This document shows, piece by piece, positions 1 to 9,625 of a DNA stretch of 64,000 nucleotides; position 1 is the stretch's first letter, and each line of letters starts with the position of its first letter. The stretch covers positions 665,416 through 729,415 of the forward strand of contig OY282494.1 in assembly GCA_958296385.1 (NCBI GenBank), read 5' to 3'. Origin of the DNA: an uncultured Dehalococcoidia bacterium. GTDB taxonomy: Bacteria; Chloroflexota; Dehalococcoidia; Lucifugimonadales; UBA3495. The translations under genes and the position numbers were made by a program. The notes under the pieces were generated by a model that ran no database searches, was not told the DNA's origin, and worked only from the letters and a program-made list of their open reading frames with translations.

Positions 1-394
1 CCCAATCTTTCACGTAGCGGAAAACGCTTTCCCGGCAGCGCTGATTGAACTCGGCGATGCCGTACTCCTCAATGTCGCGCTTGGAGGTGAGGCCCAACTC
101 CTGCTCGATGGCCAGCTCGACGGGCAGGCCGTGGGTATCCCAGCCGCCTTTGCGGATGACGCGGCAGCCTTTCATGGTCTGGTAGCGGGAAATCACGTCC
201 TTAAAGATGCGGGCCAGGACGTGGTGGATGCCGGGGCTGCCGTTGGCGGTGGGCGGGCCCTCGTACATCATAAAGAGGGGCGCGTCGGGGCGCTCGTCAA
301 TGGAACGCCGGAACACGTCCTGCTTTCTCCAATACTCCAGCGTTTCGGAGTCTAGACCGGGGAAACTGACCCGGCTGGAAACCACGTCAAACAT
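1..394 (-). CDS. ileS: Isoleucyl-tRNA synthetase, N-terminal part (cut by window edge)
   Basis: Class I aminoacyl-tRNA synthetase that charges tRNA-Ile in the cytoplasm. Only the first ~131 codons lie here; the rest is beyond base 1. The translation shows the HIGH-type signature as PGIHHVLAR (about residues 50-58), the form found in the actinobacterial/eukaryotic-like IleRS subgroup, followed by GGWDTHGLPVE and a run typical of IleRS (ELGLTSKRDIEEYG). The ATG at 394 is preceded by AGAGG with a 9-base gap, so I prefer it to the in-frame TTG two codons upstream. Family assignment is secure; full length and C-terminal type cannot be judged. Confidence 0.93.
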   Translation of the reverse strand, partial: MFDVVSSRVSFPGLDSETLEYWRKQDVFRRSIDERPDAPLFMMYEGPPTANGSPGIHHVLARIFKDVISRYQTMKGCRVIRKGGWDTHGLPVELAIEQELGLTSKRDIEEYGIAEFNQRCRESVFRYVKDW

Positions 395-465
395 GGCCAA
401 GTACCTCTGTGCGAACGACTTTTGGTGCGGGGGTTGATTGGATTGGATGTGGACGGGACAGGATG

Positions 466-1290
<825 letters not shown>

Positions 1291-1316
1291 GGGGTGGCGC
1301 GTGAGCGGCCGGCGTC

Positions 1317-1700
1317 CTAGTCGTCGTCGTCCGGGATGCGCCAATCCTCGGATGAATCCAATTCGTTGGGCCCGGAGGGGACGTTCAGCGCGACGGCGGC
1401 GTCTCTGAGAAAGCTGATGTGGTCCTCATCGGACAGCACGCCGAGGGGCAGGGCCGGCAGGGTTTCAATGTTCAATCCGGCCCGGACGCCCAGCTCCAGC
1501 GACAGGCGCACGGCGGATTGATTATCGCTGGCCTCGGTGATGATGACGAAATCGTAGCGGCCCAGCACGGCGTACTGGCTGAGCACCTTGCTGGACGGCG
1601 TTTCCACCTCCAGGGCAGCCTCGGTGAGCAGGTTGGGGTTGGACTGGCCCATACGCCGGCCCTGTCCCGTAAAGTTGGCAAGCATTATGTAAAGGGGCAT
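1317..1700 (-). CDS. GYD domain protein
   Basis: A 127-residue protein beginning MPLYIMLANFTGQG, matching the GYD family, small alpha/beta-barrel-like proteins of unknown role named for a Gly-Tyr-Asp motif. Here the motif appears as GRYDFVIITEASD in the middle. The C-terminal ~30 residues are acidic and variable. A GTG one codon upstream (1703) is an alternative start; CGGGA lies about 8 bases before ATG 1700. A TATACT-like -10 box lies at 1744-1749 on the same strand, but I see no good -35. It is probably co-transcribed with thiD, 26 bases downstream. Function is not known. Confidence 0.82.
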   Translation of the reverse strand: MPLYIMLANFTGQGRRMGQSNPNLLTEAALEVETPSSKVLSQYAVLGRYDFVIITEASDNQSAVRLSLELGVRAGLNIETLPALPLGVLSDEDHISFLRDAAVALNVPSGPNELDSSEDWRIPDDDD

Positions 1701-1800
1701 CACGCAAATCCCGGAGTGTGCAGATTACCAGACAACGCCAGCTAGTATAACATCGCCGGATGCGCTATGACGGCCTGTCACCCTCTAAATCACTTCCCCC

Positions 1801-1910
1801 CTAATGTCATTCTGAGCGCAGCGAAGAATCTCGTTCCGACGGCAGTGGCTTTGGCCCCAAAGTGTGCGCTACGCCATCGAGATTCTTCGCTGCGCTCAGA
1901 ATGACATTAG
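1801..1910. repeat. Hairpin repeat with perfect 33-bp arms
   Basis: Bases 1801-1833 and 1878-1910 are perfect reverse complements separated by 44 bases, so the whole unit can form one long hairpin. The arm core ATTCTGAGCGCAGCGAAG recurs inside the element at 28165-28373, and a decayed half occurs at 51901-51933. The outer GGYAGCGTTCC ends of the larger elements are absent here. It fills most of the 308-base gap 1701-2008 between the GYD gene and the LLM oxidoreductase, which are divergent. I see no gene in that gap. Confidence 0.92.
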
Positions 1911-2008
1911 TATCAGGTAGATGGGGCGCCGAATAGACCAGGCAAGGGCGCCGTGCTATTATCGCCGGGCGCACTGCGCTGGCCCAACCCGCCGCACCGG
2001 AGGTTCGT

Positions 2009-2851
2009 ATGGACATCGGATTGAACCTGTCGCTTTCCACCAATTCAATTGACATCGCTGATATTGCGGCGCAGGCCGAGGCTTTGGGGTTTGAGTCGAT
2101 TTGGCTGCCGGAGCATCCGGTGATGCCGGTTAACCCGGCGTCCCGGTATCCCGGCTCTCCGGACGGCTCCATACCGGATTACATGAGCGACATGGCCGAC
2201 CCGTACATCGGGCTGGCCCGGGCGTCGGCGGTTACGAATACCATCAAGCTGGGCACGGGGATAACGCTGATTCCGGAGCGCAATCCGATGCTGCTGGCGG
2301 GGGTTATAGCCACGCTGGACTATTTCTCCGGCGGCCGGTTCGTGCTGGGCATCGGCACCGGCTGGCTGCGGGAGGAAACGGAGATAATGGGGGGCGATTT
2401 TGACCACCGCTGGACGCAGACGCGGGAGGCGGTGGAGGTGATGCGGGCGCTGTGGACGCAGGATGCCGCCGAGTATCACGGGCGGTATTACGACTTTCCG
2501 CCGGTACAGTGCAACCCGAAACCGGCGCAGGCGGGCGGCCCGCCGGTCATTCTGGGCGGCAACGCGCGCAACGTGTTCCGGCGGGTGGTGCGCTGGGGCG
2601 ACGGCTGGATGCCCACCGGCGGCAACCCGGAGCAGATTGCCGCCGGCCGGGCCGCCATCGACGAGCTGGCCGAGGCATCGGGCCGCGACCCGGCCAGCAT
2701 CAGCGTAACCGTGTTCGGCCAGCCGGCCGAGCGGGAGCTGCTGGACCAGCTGGCCGCCGCCGGCGCCAACCGGGTAATCGTGCGGCTGGCCAGCACTACC
2801 GGCGAGGGCGTGCTGGAGGACATCGCGAGCATCGCCGCCGCCGTGCTGTAA
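2009..2851 (+). CDS. LLM class (F420-type) oxidoreductase
   Basis: Luciferase-like monooxygenase-fold protein of 280 residues. Hallmarks are the N-terminal ALGFESIWLPEHPV strand-loop, TIKLGTGITLIPERNPMLLA, and the GGRFVLGIGTGW-EE-MGGDF block that forms the flavin/F420 pocket in this superfamily, then a WTQ-AEYHGRYYDF segment. The resemblance is to F420-dependent class proteins of actinobacteria and Chloroflexota; cofactor and substrate cannot be read from sequence. GGAGG precedes ATG 2009 by 5 bases. A cupin gene follows 29 bases downstream in the same direction, and the two may be co-transcribed. A paralogous-family member lies at 47229-48254. Confidence 0.9.
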   Translation: MDIGLNLSLSTNSIDIADIAAQAEALGFESIWLPEHPVMPVNPASRYPGSPDGSIPDYMSDMADPYIGLARASAVTNTIKLGTGITLIPERNPMLLAGVIATLDYFSGGRFVLGIGTGWLREETEIMGGDFDHRWTQTREAVEVMRALWTQDAAEYHGRYYDFPPVQCNPKPAQAGGPPVILGGNARNVFRRVVRWGDGWMPTGGNPEQIAAGRAAIDELAEASGRDPASISVTVFGQPAERELLDQLAAAGANRVIVRLASTTGEGVLEDIASIAAAVL

Positions 2852-2880
2852 GCCCGGCATTATCTGTTAGCCCGCAATAT

Positions 2881-3348
2881 ATGGATGATAAGCCGATTCC
2901 CGTTGTGCTGGGCCCCGGGGCGGGCGCCCAATACGCGCCGGCCGGCCATCCGCAGGCGGTAGTCAAGGCAGACGGCGGGGCCACCGCTGGGGCCTACTCG
3001 TTGCTGGAGTTGACGGTAGCGGGCGCTGGGCCGCCGCCGCACGTGCATCACGTCGCTGCGGAGGCGTTTTACGTGCTGGAGGGGGCGGTGAGCATACGGG
3101 TGGGCGCGGATACGGTTTGGGCGGCTGCGGGCGCGTTTGTGCTGGTTCCGCCGGGAACGCCGCACACGTTCGCCAACGCCGGCGCAGCGCCGGCCCGGAT
3201 GCTGACCATATTCTCGCCGCCGGGCTTTGAGCAGTTTTTCGCCCGCACCGCCGCTCTGGACGAACCGCCGGGTTCGCCGGAGTTTCTCGCAAAGGTGCAG
3301 GAAATCCGGCAGTCGCTGGGGACTGACCTGGCGGATTTGGGCGGGTGA
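2881..3348 (+). CDS. Cupin domain protein
   Basis: A 155-residue single-domain cupin. Motif 1 reads PPHVHHVAAEAFYVLEG (two His, one Glu metal ligands) and motif 2 PPGTPHTFAN (third His), so metal binding looks intact. The C-terminal FFARTAALDEPPGSPEF tail resembles small quercetinase-like/mannose isomerase-like cupins of actinobacteria and Chloroflexota. The open frame extends far upstream as antisense-like sequence inside the LLM gene, but homology starts at MDDKPIPVV (ATG 2881). No clear Shine-Dalgarno is present, suggesting coupling with the upstream gene. Substrate unknown. Confidence 0.85.
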   Translation: MDDKPIPVVLGPGAGAQYAPAGHPQAVVKADGGATAGAYSLLELTVAGAGPPPHVHHVAAEAFYVLEGAVSIRVGADTVWAAAGAFVLVPPGTPHTFANAGAAPARMLTIFSPPGFEQFFARTAALDEPPGSPEFLAKVQEIRQSLGTDLADLGG

Positions 3349-3669
3349 CGGCCCGGTTTTCGTTGGTTTGCCATTGCATTAGCGAATACCAAGCATCGCT
3401 TTACATTATATGATTCACCATTAGCCGGGGCCTGCCGGCAGTATCCATCATCAACACTGCCTGGTTTTACGATTATCGTTATGATGGTACGATTACTGCT
3501 TGCGGTGGCCTGGATTTGATACTGAAACTGTTAGGGTGGAATGACCTGGCCGGCTTGACTGCTTATCTTATGTTGCCTACATTGCAACGCCAAATACGCG
3601 TTCGGCAGGGGCGTTTGCCTCCGGTACGAATGTGGGAATGAAACAGTCCAGAGCAGGAGGAGAGTGTAG
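3349..3669. other. Gene-free leader of the first ABC transporter operon
   Basis: This 321-base gap is visibly more AT-rich than its neighbours. It holds one reasonable promoter (3555-3583, listed separately) and a strong AGGAGG at 3655-3660. Nothing else coding or repeated is evident. Confidence 0.6.
3555..3583 (+). promoter_or_regulatory. Sigma70-type promoter for ABC operon 1
   Basis: TTGACT (3555-3560), a 17-base spacer, then TACATT (3578-3583): 5/6 and 4/6 matches to the consensus. It lies 87 bases upstream of the binding-protein start, which carries a strong Shine-Dalgarno. Assigned by pattern only. Confidence 0.5.
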
Positions 3670-5655
3670 ATGATGGTTCCACGAATCTTGCGGTTCCCGA
3701 TAGTTGCGCTCCTGGCCGCCATTGGAATGATGGTTGTGGTGGTGGCCTGTGGCGGCGCGCAGGAACCGGCCCCCTCCGAATCGGCTGCGCCGTCCGGGGC
3801 CAGCGCGGCGCCGACGGCGGCGGCGGCCGCCCCGGCGGCCCCCACCAGCCCGCCGGCCGTGCGCGCCACCAGCACCCCGGCGCCGGCCGTGCTCCAGCCC
3901 ACGCCGACACAGCGGGCCTCGGTGTTGCAGGCCACGCCCCGGCCCACGCTGGCGCCGGCAGAGCAGCAAGGCGAACTGGTAACCAACCGTCTGATTGCCG
4001 TGCTGGACCCGCCGTCGCTGGAATCCATGCTGGACTGCGAGGTTACCGGCTCCGGGGTGGTGAACTACCGGATGTCAACGGAGTTTATGGTGGACGCCGG
4101 CCGGCTGGACGGTTCTTACGAGCCGATGCTGGCCACCGAGTGGGACATTACTCCCGACGGGCGCACCTGGAACTTCAAGCTGCGCCAGGGCGTGCGCTGG
4201 CATGACGACTGGGGCGAGTTCACCGCGCGGGGCGTCGAGCACTCGCTGGCGTACTACACCAGCCCGGAGTGCCGGGCGTCCTACTCCGACTTTTTCCGCA
4301 GCGATCCGGGCAGCGCAGTTGAAATCGTAAATGACTACGAGGTCAACATCCATATGCAGCGGCGTCCTGCGGTGGACTTCCTCTACTGGTTCTCCGGCTA
4401 TCGCGGCGTGCCAATCAGCAGCAAGGCGCAGTGGGACCAGGATTGCCCCAACGGTGCGGCGGATTACGGGCAGACCGAACTGGGCGACGAACATGGCTAC
4501 TGCGCCGCCAGCCGGGACAAGGTTTATGCCAAGTCGGCCCGCACCGGCCCTTACGAATTCGTGAGCTTCTCGGAAGGCGAGGGCTGGGAGTGGGAGCTGG
4601 TGGACTACGACCACTGGCGCGTTGACCCGGACTTTACCGAGATTGAAATCAGGGACGTGCGGGAGCCGGCGACGCGGCTGGCCATTATGCAGGCGCGGGA
4701 GGGGCACATTGCGGCCATCAACCGCTCACTGCTGGGCGACGCCATTTCCGACGGGCTGGAGATTTTTGACAGCTCGGTGACCGCGCAGACCGCCTTTGCC
4801 ATCTTTGGCGGGATGTACTTCGCCACCGGCGCGAAAGGCGTTCCTACCGACGTGTCCGCGGAAGCGCAAGCGGAAATCCAGGCCAGCTACAACATTGTGG
4901 GCGCCAGGGACGAGATGATGCCGTGGAACGAGCCCGGCGAAAGGGGTCGTCTGGTGCGGATGGCGATGAACAAGGCGCTGGACCGGGACCAGATTAACGA
5001 CACCATCTTTGAGGGCGCCGGCGGCCGCCAGTACGTGGCTACGCTGGTGCCGGACTTCCCCGCCGGCTTCAACCCGGAATGGGATTCGCAATGGGAAGAG
5101 CTTTACGGGTATGACCCGGAGCGGGCCCGGGAATTGCTGGCCGAGGCCGGTTATCCGGAGGGTTTCACCTTCCGCGTGCCGGTGTTCCCGCTGAGCGGCG
5201 TGCCGGAACAGCCGGACTTGATGGCGGCGATGGCGGGCTACTGGCACGAGATTGGACTGACCGCCAACCTGGACGCCATTGAGTTCTCCAACTGGCGCAA
5301 CGAGTATCGCGGGCTGAACACGGACTGCTGCATCTACCCGTTCCGCGGCCCGGCGGCGCCCATCGACACCCGTGTTCACTTCTACTTCAGCGCCGAGCGG
5401 TTCTTCCGCGCTTACACCAGCGACGACATTCAGGAGAACAAGAACAAGGCGCTGCGGGCGTTGAACGAGGCGGACGCTACCGCCGACTGGCAGAAAGTCT
5501 CCGACGAGATTTTCTACCAGGTAGGCACCATCCCCGGCTGGACGCTGCCGGTGAGCGCGACGGTTGACCCCGACGTGGTAGCCGAGTATCGGTTCCTGGG
5601 GCCCAACAACGGCAACTACGTGTACCTGGAATACGTCAAGGGCGTCCGGCAGTAG
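3670..5655 (+). CDS. Peptide-type ABC transporter substrate-binding lipoprotein
   Basis: Family 5 solute-binding protein (DppA/OppA type), 661 residues. A basic N-terminus and hydrophobic segment end in a lipobox (VVVAC, Cys about 27), so the mature protein is probably a membrane-anchored lipoprotein. A Pro/Ala/Thr-rich linker (about 30-100) precedes the binding domain. Family features include EWDITPDGRTWNFKLRQGVRWHD and, late, the YDPERARELLAEAGYPEGF block. ATG 3670 has AGGAGG nine bases upstream. Two permeases and two ATPases follow, making a complete importer. Substrate is not predictable; peptides, nickel or glycosides are all imported by this family. Confidence 0.93.
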   Translation: MMVPRILRFPIVALLAAIGMMVVVVACGGAQEPAPSESAAPSGASAAPTAAAAAPAAPTSPPAVRATSTPAPAVLQPTPTQRASVLQATPRPTLAPAEQQGELVTNRLIAVLDPPSLESMLDCEVTGSGVVNYRMSTEFMVDAGRLDGSYEPMLATEWDITPDGRTWNFKLRQGVRWHDDWGEFTARGVEHSLAYYTSPECRASYSDFFRSDPGSAVEIVNDYEVNIHMQRRPAVDFLYWFSGYRGVPISSKAQWDQDCPNGAADYGQTELGDEHGYCAASRDKVYAKSARTGPYEFVSFSEGEGWEWELVDYDHWRVDPDFTEIEIRDVREPATRLAIMQAREGHIAAINRSLLGDAISDGLEIFDSSVTAQTAFAIFGGMYFATGAKGVPTDVSAEAQAEIQASYNIVGARDEMMPWNEPGERGRLVRMAMNKALDRDQINDTIFEGAGGRQYVATLVPDFPAGFNPEWDSQWEELYGYDPERARELLAEAGYPEGFTFRVPVFPLSGVPEQPDLMAAMAGYWHEIGLTANLDAIEFSNWRNEYRGLNTDCCIYPFRGPAAPIDTRVHFYFSAERFFRAYTSDDIQENKNKALRALNEADATADWQKVSDEIFYQVGTIPGWTLPVSATVDPDVVAEYRFLGPNNGNYVYLEYVKGVRQ

Positions 5656-5753
5656 GCGGCCCGTGGCACTCCGGCAACACCGCCTGCGTCGTCAGGACGG
5701 CTCGTCCGTCCGGCGGCGCAGGCCATTGCGCCGGCGCGGCCGGAACAACGCAA

Positions 5754-6072
5754 GCATTCATCTGACGAGAGCATTCATCTGACAAGAGCATCTGACTGAC
5801 GAGAGCATCTGACTGACAAGAGCATCTGACTGACAAGAGCATCTGACTGACAAGAGCATCTGACTGACAAGAGCATCTGACTGACAAGAGCATCTGACTG
5901 ACAAGAGCATCTGACTGACAAGAGCATCTGACTGACAAGAGCATCTGACTGACAAGAGCATCTGACTGACAAGAGCATCTGACTGACAAGAGCATCTGAC
6001 TGACAAGAGCATCTGACTGACAAGAGCATCTGACTGACAAGAGCATCTGACTGACAAGAGCATCTAACACAA
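5754..6072. repeat. 17-bp tandem repeat array
   Basis: From 5754 to 6059 there are 18 head-to-tail 17-base units. The last 16 are near-identical copies of GCATCTGACTGACAAGA (one carries GACGAGA instead), and the first two are the variant GCATTCATCTGAC(G/A)AGA. Decayed units continue after 6060. There are no spacers, so it is not CRISPR. Because 17 is not a multiple of 3, all three minus-strand frames stay open with the same 17-residue repeat, which makes spurious reading frames. It lies inside the 553-base gap between the binding protein and the first permease of the operon, which is otherwise empty. Confidence 0.97.
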
Positions 6073-6208
6073 GCATTTGACGTATCCATCTAACGCAAGC
6101 ATCCATTAGCAGCATTGCATCGTAAAGCCTGGTAAGAGAGCGACACCTAGTGATTCCTGGCGGGCTGAGCAGCAGCCCCGACAACGCCCTTTGGTTGGAT
6201 GAACCATC

Positions 6209-7126
6209 ATGCAAAGATTCATCATTTTGCGGTTGTTACAGGGTCTATTGGCGGTCTTCGTCATCAGTCTGATTGTCTTCGCGCTGTCCCGCGTGGCCGG
6301 CGATCCGCTGGCGGCGATTCTGGACGATGAAAGCGGGAAGGAGCAGATTGAGCTGCTCCGCAAGCAGTGGGGGCTGGACCAGCCGCTGCACATCCAGTAC
6401 CTCACCTATATGCGGCGGCTGCTGACCGGGGACTTGGGCACGTCGTTCAAGTGGGACCGGCCGGTTGCGGAGCTGATTGCCGAGAAGCTGCCGGCTACCA
6501 TCCAGCTCTCCGCCTTTGCGCTGATTATCACGGGAGTGATTGCGTTCCCCATCGGCGTGTTATCAGCGGTGAAAAAGGATTCCTGGTTTGACACGGGCGG
6601 CAAGATGTTCGCCATATTAGGGCAGTCGGCGCCGACTTTTGCGGTGGGGCTGATTCTGATGTGGATATTCGCCGTGCAGCTGGGCTGGCTGCCCACGTCG
6701 GGCAAAGGCGGGCTGCGCTATATGCTGCTGCCGGGGTTCGCGCTGGGCTACTACAACGTAGCGGCCATCATGCGCCTCACCCGCTCGTCCATGCTGGACG
6801 TGCTGGACACCGAGTACGTGAAACTGGCCCGCATCAAGGGAATACCGGAATGGCGAATCGTCTGGAAACACTGCTTCCGGAATGCTCTTATCGTGCCGCT
6901 GACCTACTTCAGCCTGATTCTGGCGGTGCTGATTACCGGCTCGGTGGTTATTGAGACCATCTTTGCGTGGCCGGGTATCGGACAGCTGGTGATTCAGGCC
7001 ATCGTGTCCAAGGACCACATCACAGTGCAGGCTATCGTGATGCTGTTTGCGCTGCTGTACATCGGAATCAACATCGTTACCGACATTGTGTACGCCTACG
7101 TTGACCCCCGGATTCGGTATTCCTAG
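6209..7126 (+). CDS. Peptide-type ABC transporter permease (DppB-like)
   Basis: Inner-membrane permease of 305 residues with the DppB/OppB layout: an N-terminal membrane segment (ILRLLQGLLAVFVISLIVFAL), a periplasmic stretch with GDPLAAIL and the conserved RKQWGLDQPLHIQYL motif, then five further membrane segments. The ATPase-docking loop is present (TRSSMLDVLDTEYVKLARIKGIPEWRI). Length and ends are typical. It follows the 17-bp array, so whether transcription from the binding-protein promoter reaches it is uncertain. The next permease starts 104 bases downstream. Confidence 0.93.
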   Translation: MQRFIILRLLQGLLAVFVISLIVFALSRVAGDPLAAILDDESGKEQIELLRKQWGLDQPLHIQYLTYMRRLLTGDLGTSFKWDRPVAELIAEKLPATIQLSAFALIITGVIAFPIGVLSAVKKDSWFDTGGKMFAILGQSAPTFAVGLILMWIFAVQLGWLPTSGKGGLRYMLLPGFALGYYNVAAIMRLTRSSMLDVLDTEYVKLARIKGIPEWRIVWKHCFRNALIVPLTYFSLILAVLITGSVVIETIFAWPGIGQLVIQAIVSKDHITVQAIVMLFALLYIGINIVTDIVYAYVDPRIRYS

Positions 7127-7230
7127 CGGCGGTATTCCGGGCGGCGGTATTCCTGTTGGATGTCCGTCTTGGATGTCCGCCGCCGGGTTTTAGCGACGCG
7201 ATTCGGGCGCAACACGCAGAGGATTAGAAA

Positions 7231-8319
7231 ATGGCCGTACAAGCAAACGCACCTGGTGGTCCGATTAGCGATGCCGCAGCCGGCCAGTCGGCCGAGCGGC
7301 GCGTTTCGGTGTCCAAAGTCTGGGAGGAGCTACGCCGTTCCCCCATCATCCCGCTGCTGATACTGATTATCTTTCTGATTGGGCCGGCCATTTTTGCCAA
7401 CGTGGTGGCGCCGCACGGGCCGGTTGACAATCATCTGGACAAGGCCAAGCTGCCGCCGGCGTGGGTTGGCGACCAGCGGATGGAGCAGGTCATCGTGCAG
7501 CGGGCGCGGGCTGATTCGGAAGTCAGCATCAACAACGTAAAGCACCTGCTGGCCTCCGGCGGGGCGACGCTGGTTGACGTTGACGGGAACGGCGAGGCCA
7601 ACCTGGGCGACTCGCTGGTGACGGTGATTCCGGGCGGGAGCATGGAGTTTCCGCTGGGCACCGACAAGCTGGGCCGGGGCGTGCTGAGCCGGCTGCTGCA
7701 CGGCGCGCGGGTGTCGCTGATGGTGTCCTGCCTGGCCATCCTGCTGGGCGGCTTTCTGGGCACGTCGCTGGGGATGCTAGCGGCTTTCCGGGGCGGGCTG
7801 GTGGACGGCATCGTGATGCGGATTGTGGACATCAAGCTGGCGTTCCCGTCCATCCTGCTGGCGCTGACGCTGGTGGCCGCCGTCGGGTCGGGTTACGTTA
7901 CGGTGATTGCGGTAATTGCCCTGCTGCTGTGGGCGCGCTACGCGCGGGTGGTGCGGGGCGACGCGCTGGCCATCAAGCAGCGCGACTTTATCGACCGGGC
8001 CAGAGTTGCCGGGGCCACCAATATGCGCATCATGCTGAAGCACATATTCCCCAACGTGTTCAACACGGTGATAGTGCTGGCGACTTTGGAAGTGGGCCAC
8101 GTCATCATCCTGGAGGCCACGCTGAGCTACCTGGGGGCGGGCATACAGCCGCCGGCGCCGGCCTGGGGGGTGATGGCGGCCGACGGGCGGGAACTGATTA
8201 CCAGCGCGTGGTGGATCTTCCTGTTCCCCTGCCTGGCCATCGTGCTGACCGTGCTGTCAATGAACCTGCTGGGGGACTGGCTGCGGGACCGGCTGGACCC
8301 GCGGCTGAGAAACGTGTAA
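7231..8319 (+). CDS. Peptide-type ABC transporter permease (DppC-like)
   Basis: Partner permease of 362 residues. The N-terminal cytoplasmic segment precedes a first membrane helix (about 40-58), followed by a long extracytoplasmic loop. That loop contains the family FPLGTDKLGRGVLSRLLHGARVS motif at about 130-152, longer than in E. coli DppC because of an insertion with a DVDGNGEANLGDS stretch at about 110-125. The docking loop reads RGDALAIKQRDFIDRARVAGATNMRI. GAGGAT precedes ATG 7231 by 7-8 bases. It forms the translocation pore with the upstream permease. Confidence 0.93.
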   Translation: MAVQANAPGGPISDAAAGQSAERRVSVSKVWEELRRSPIIPLLILIIFLIGPAIFANVVAPHGPVDNHLDKAKLPPAWVGDQRMEQVIVQRARADSEVSINNVKHLLASGGATLVDVDGNGEANLGDSLVTVIPGGSMEFPLGTDKLGRGVLSRLLHGARVSLMVSCLAILLGGFLGTSLGMLAAFRGGLVDGIVMRIVDIKLAFPSILLALTLVAAVGSGYVTVIAVIALLLWARYARVVRGDALAIKQRDFIDRARVAGATNMRIMLKHIFPNVFNTVIVLATLEVGHVIILEATLSYLGAGIQPPAPAWGVMAADGRELITSAWWIFLFPCLAIVLTVLSMNLLGDWLRDRLDPRLRNV

Positions 8320-8485
8320 CCGCCGGACAAAAAAGGCCCCTGCTATTCCGGTTGACACTGTGATAGTATTGGCGCACGGAAAAATGGCACGACCAAAAAA
8401 TTGGCAGCATCAAGACGGGAGGCGCGGATTGCCGGATTAGGCAGTCAGCATCTCCCGCCAACCCACGCTGAGGACGTACAGCGCC

Positions 8486-9553
8486 ATGACGACAACTGTT
8501 CAACAGACCGATTCCGCCGTAGAAACCAACGACGAGGTGATTCTGGCCGTCAACGACCTGCGGACGTATATCTTTACCCGGGCGGCGACGGTGAAAGCCG
8601 TGGACGGCATTTCGTTCTCCCTGCGCAAGGGTGAAACCCTGGGGATTGTGGGCGAGTCGGGGTGCGGCAAGACGATGACCGCGCTGTCGCTGCTGCGGCT
8701 GGTGCCCCGTCCGGCGGGGCGCATCGTAACCGGGGAGATTGTCCTGAACGGCGAGGACATCTTGCAGAAGAGCGAAGACGAGATGCGCGACGTGCGGGGC
8801 CGTCAAATATCCATGATTCTGCAAGACCCGCAGACGTCGCTGAACCCGGTGTTCACCATCGGGAACCAGCTGCGCGAGGCGCTGGGGATTGCGCACAAGG
8901 AAAACAAGCGGTCGATGCTGGGGCGGGCCGTGGACGCGCTGCGTTCGGTGAACGTGGCTGCGCCGGAACGCCGGCTGGACGACTACCCGCATCAGATGTC
9001 CGGGGGGATGAAACAGCGGGTGGTGGGCGCCATTGCGATGTCGTGCGAGCCGGGGGTAATCATCGCCGACGAGCCGACGACGGCTTTGGACGTTACCATC
9101 CAGCTGCAATATCTGCGGCTGCTGAAAGAGATACAGGCGAACACCGGGCTGGGCATCATCTTTATCACCCACGACTTTGGGGTGGTGGCGCGGATGTGCG
9201 ACCGGGTGGCGGTGATGTACGCCGGGCGGATAATCGAGCAGGGCGAGGTGCGGGACATATTCAACGCGCCGGCGCATCCGTACACGCAGGCGCTGATTAA
9301 CTCGGTGCCGAAGCTGGAGCAGCGGGTGGGGCGGCTGTATCAGATTGACGGGCAGCCGCCGCTGCTGTCCAACCTGCCGGAGGGGTGCCGGTTTGCGCCC
9401 CGCTGCGCCTACGCCAGCGACCAATGCCTGGAAAGCTACCCGCAGTCCTACCACATGAAAGACGGGCATTATGCGGACTGCTGGGCGTTGGACCCGGCGT
9501 GGCAGGGTACGCCCATCGCCGAATTCATCGCCCCAACGGGCCGCACCGGCTAG
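8486..9553 (+). CDS. Peptide-type ABC transporter ATPase (DppD-like)
   Basis: ATP-binding subunit of 355 residues. Walker A is GESGCGKT, the signature is MSGGMKQR (SGGM rather than the common SGGQ), and Walker B is VIIADEPTTALD. The C-terminal oligopeptide-transporter domain contains the cysteine-bearing segment CRFAPRCAYASDQCLESYP, which in related DppD/OppD proteins can hold an Fe-S cluster. ATG 8486 has GAGGAC about 12 bases upstream. The 166-base gap before it contains an isolated TTGACA (8353-8358) without a matching -10. It works as a heterodimer with the next gene. Confidence 0.94.
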   Translation: MTTTVQQTDSAVETNDEVILAVNDLRTYIFTRAATVKAVDGISFSLRKGETLGIVGESGCGKTMTALSLLRLVPRPAGRIVTGEIVLNGEDILQKSEDEMRDVRGRQISMILQDPQTSLNPVFTIGNQLREALGIAHKENKRSMLGRAVDALRSVNVAAPERRLDDYPHQMSGGMKQRVVGAIAMSCEPGVIIADEPTTALDVTIQLQYLRLLKEIQANTGLGIIFITHDFGVVARMCDRVAVMYAGRIIEQGEVRDIFNAPAHPYTQALINSVPKLEQRVGRLYQIDGQPPLLSNLPEGCRFAPRCAYASDQCLESYPQSYHMKDGHYADCWALDPAWQGTPIAEFIAPTGRTG

Positions 9554-9625
9554 GATTACAAAGGCTGGCGCCGCGCCTGACCGCAGCGCCGAGTTCCGAT
9601 TGAGACGCAGGAGGCACGATTACGA

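Noticed and set aside
1291-1344. Upstream ATG of thiD at 1344
   Set aside because: Would add 18 Arg-rich residues overlapping the GYD gene; conserved sequence begins after the ATG at 1290.
1701-1800. TPP riboswitch upstream of the thiD transcript
   Set aside because: The conserved CTGAGA and ACCTGATCTGG-type boxes are not present; the same holds upstream of the thiE operon.
5754-6072. Possible CRISPR array
   Set aside because: Units are 17 bases, contiguous and without spacers; no cas genes in the window.
5636-6214. Minus-strand reading frames encoding a 17-residue Cys-rich repeat protein
   Set aside because: All three frames are open with the same repeat because the period (17) is not a multiple of 3; no ribosome site or conserved ends.
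8353-8376. Promoter before the DppD-like gene based on TTGACA at 8353
   Set aside because: No acceptable -10 box occurs 16-19 bases downstream.
8198-9469. 423-codon frame antisense to the DppD-like ATPase
   Set aside because: Arg/His/Gln-rich composition typical of a shadow frame; the sense strand is a conserved ATPase.
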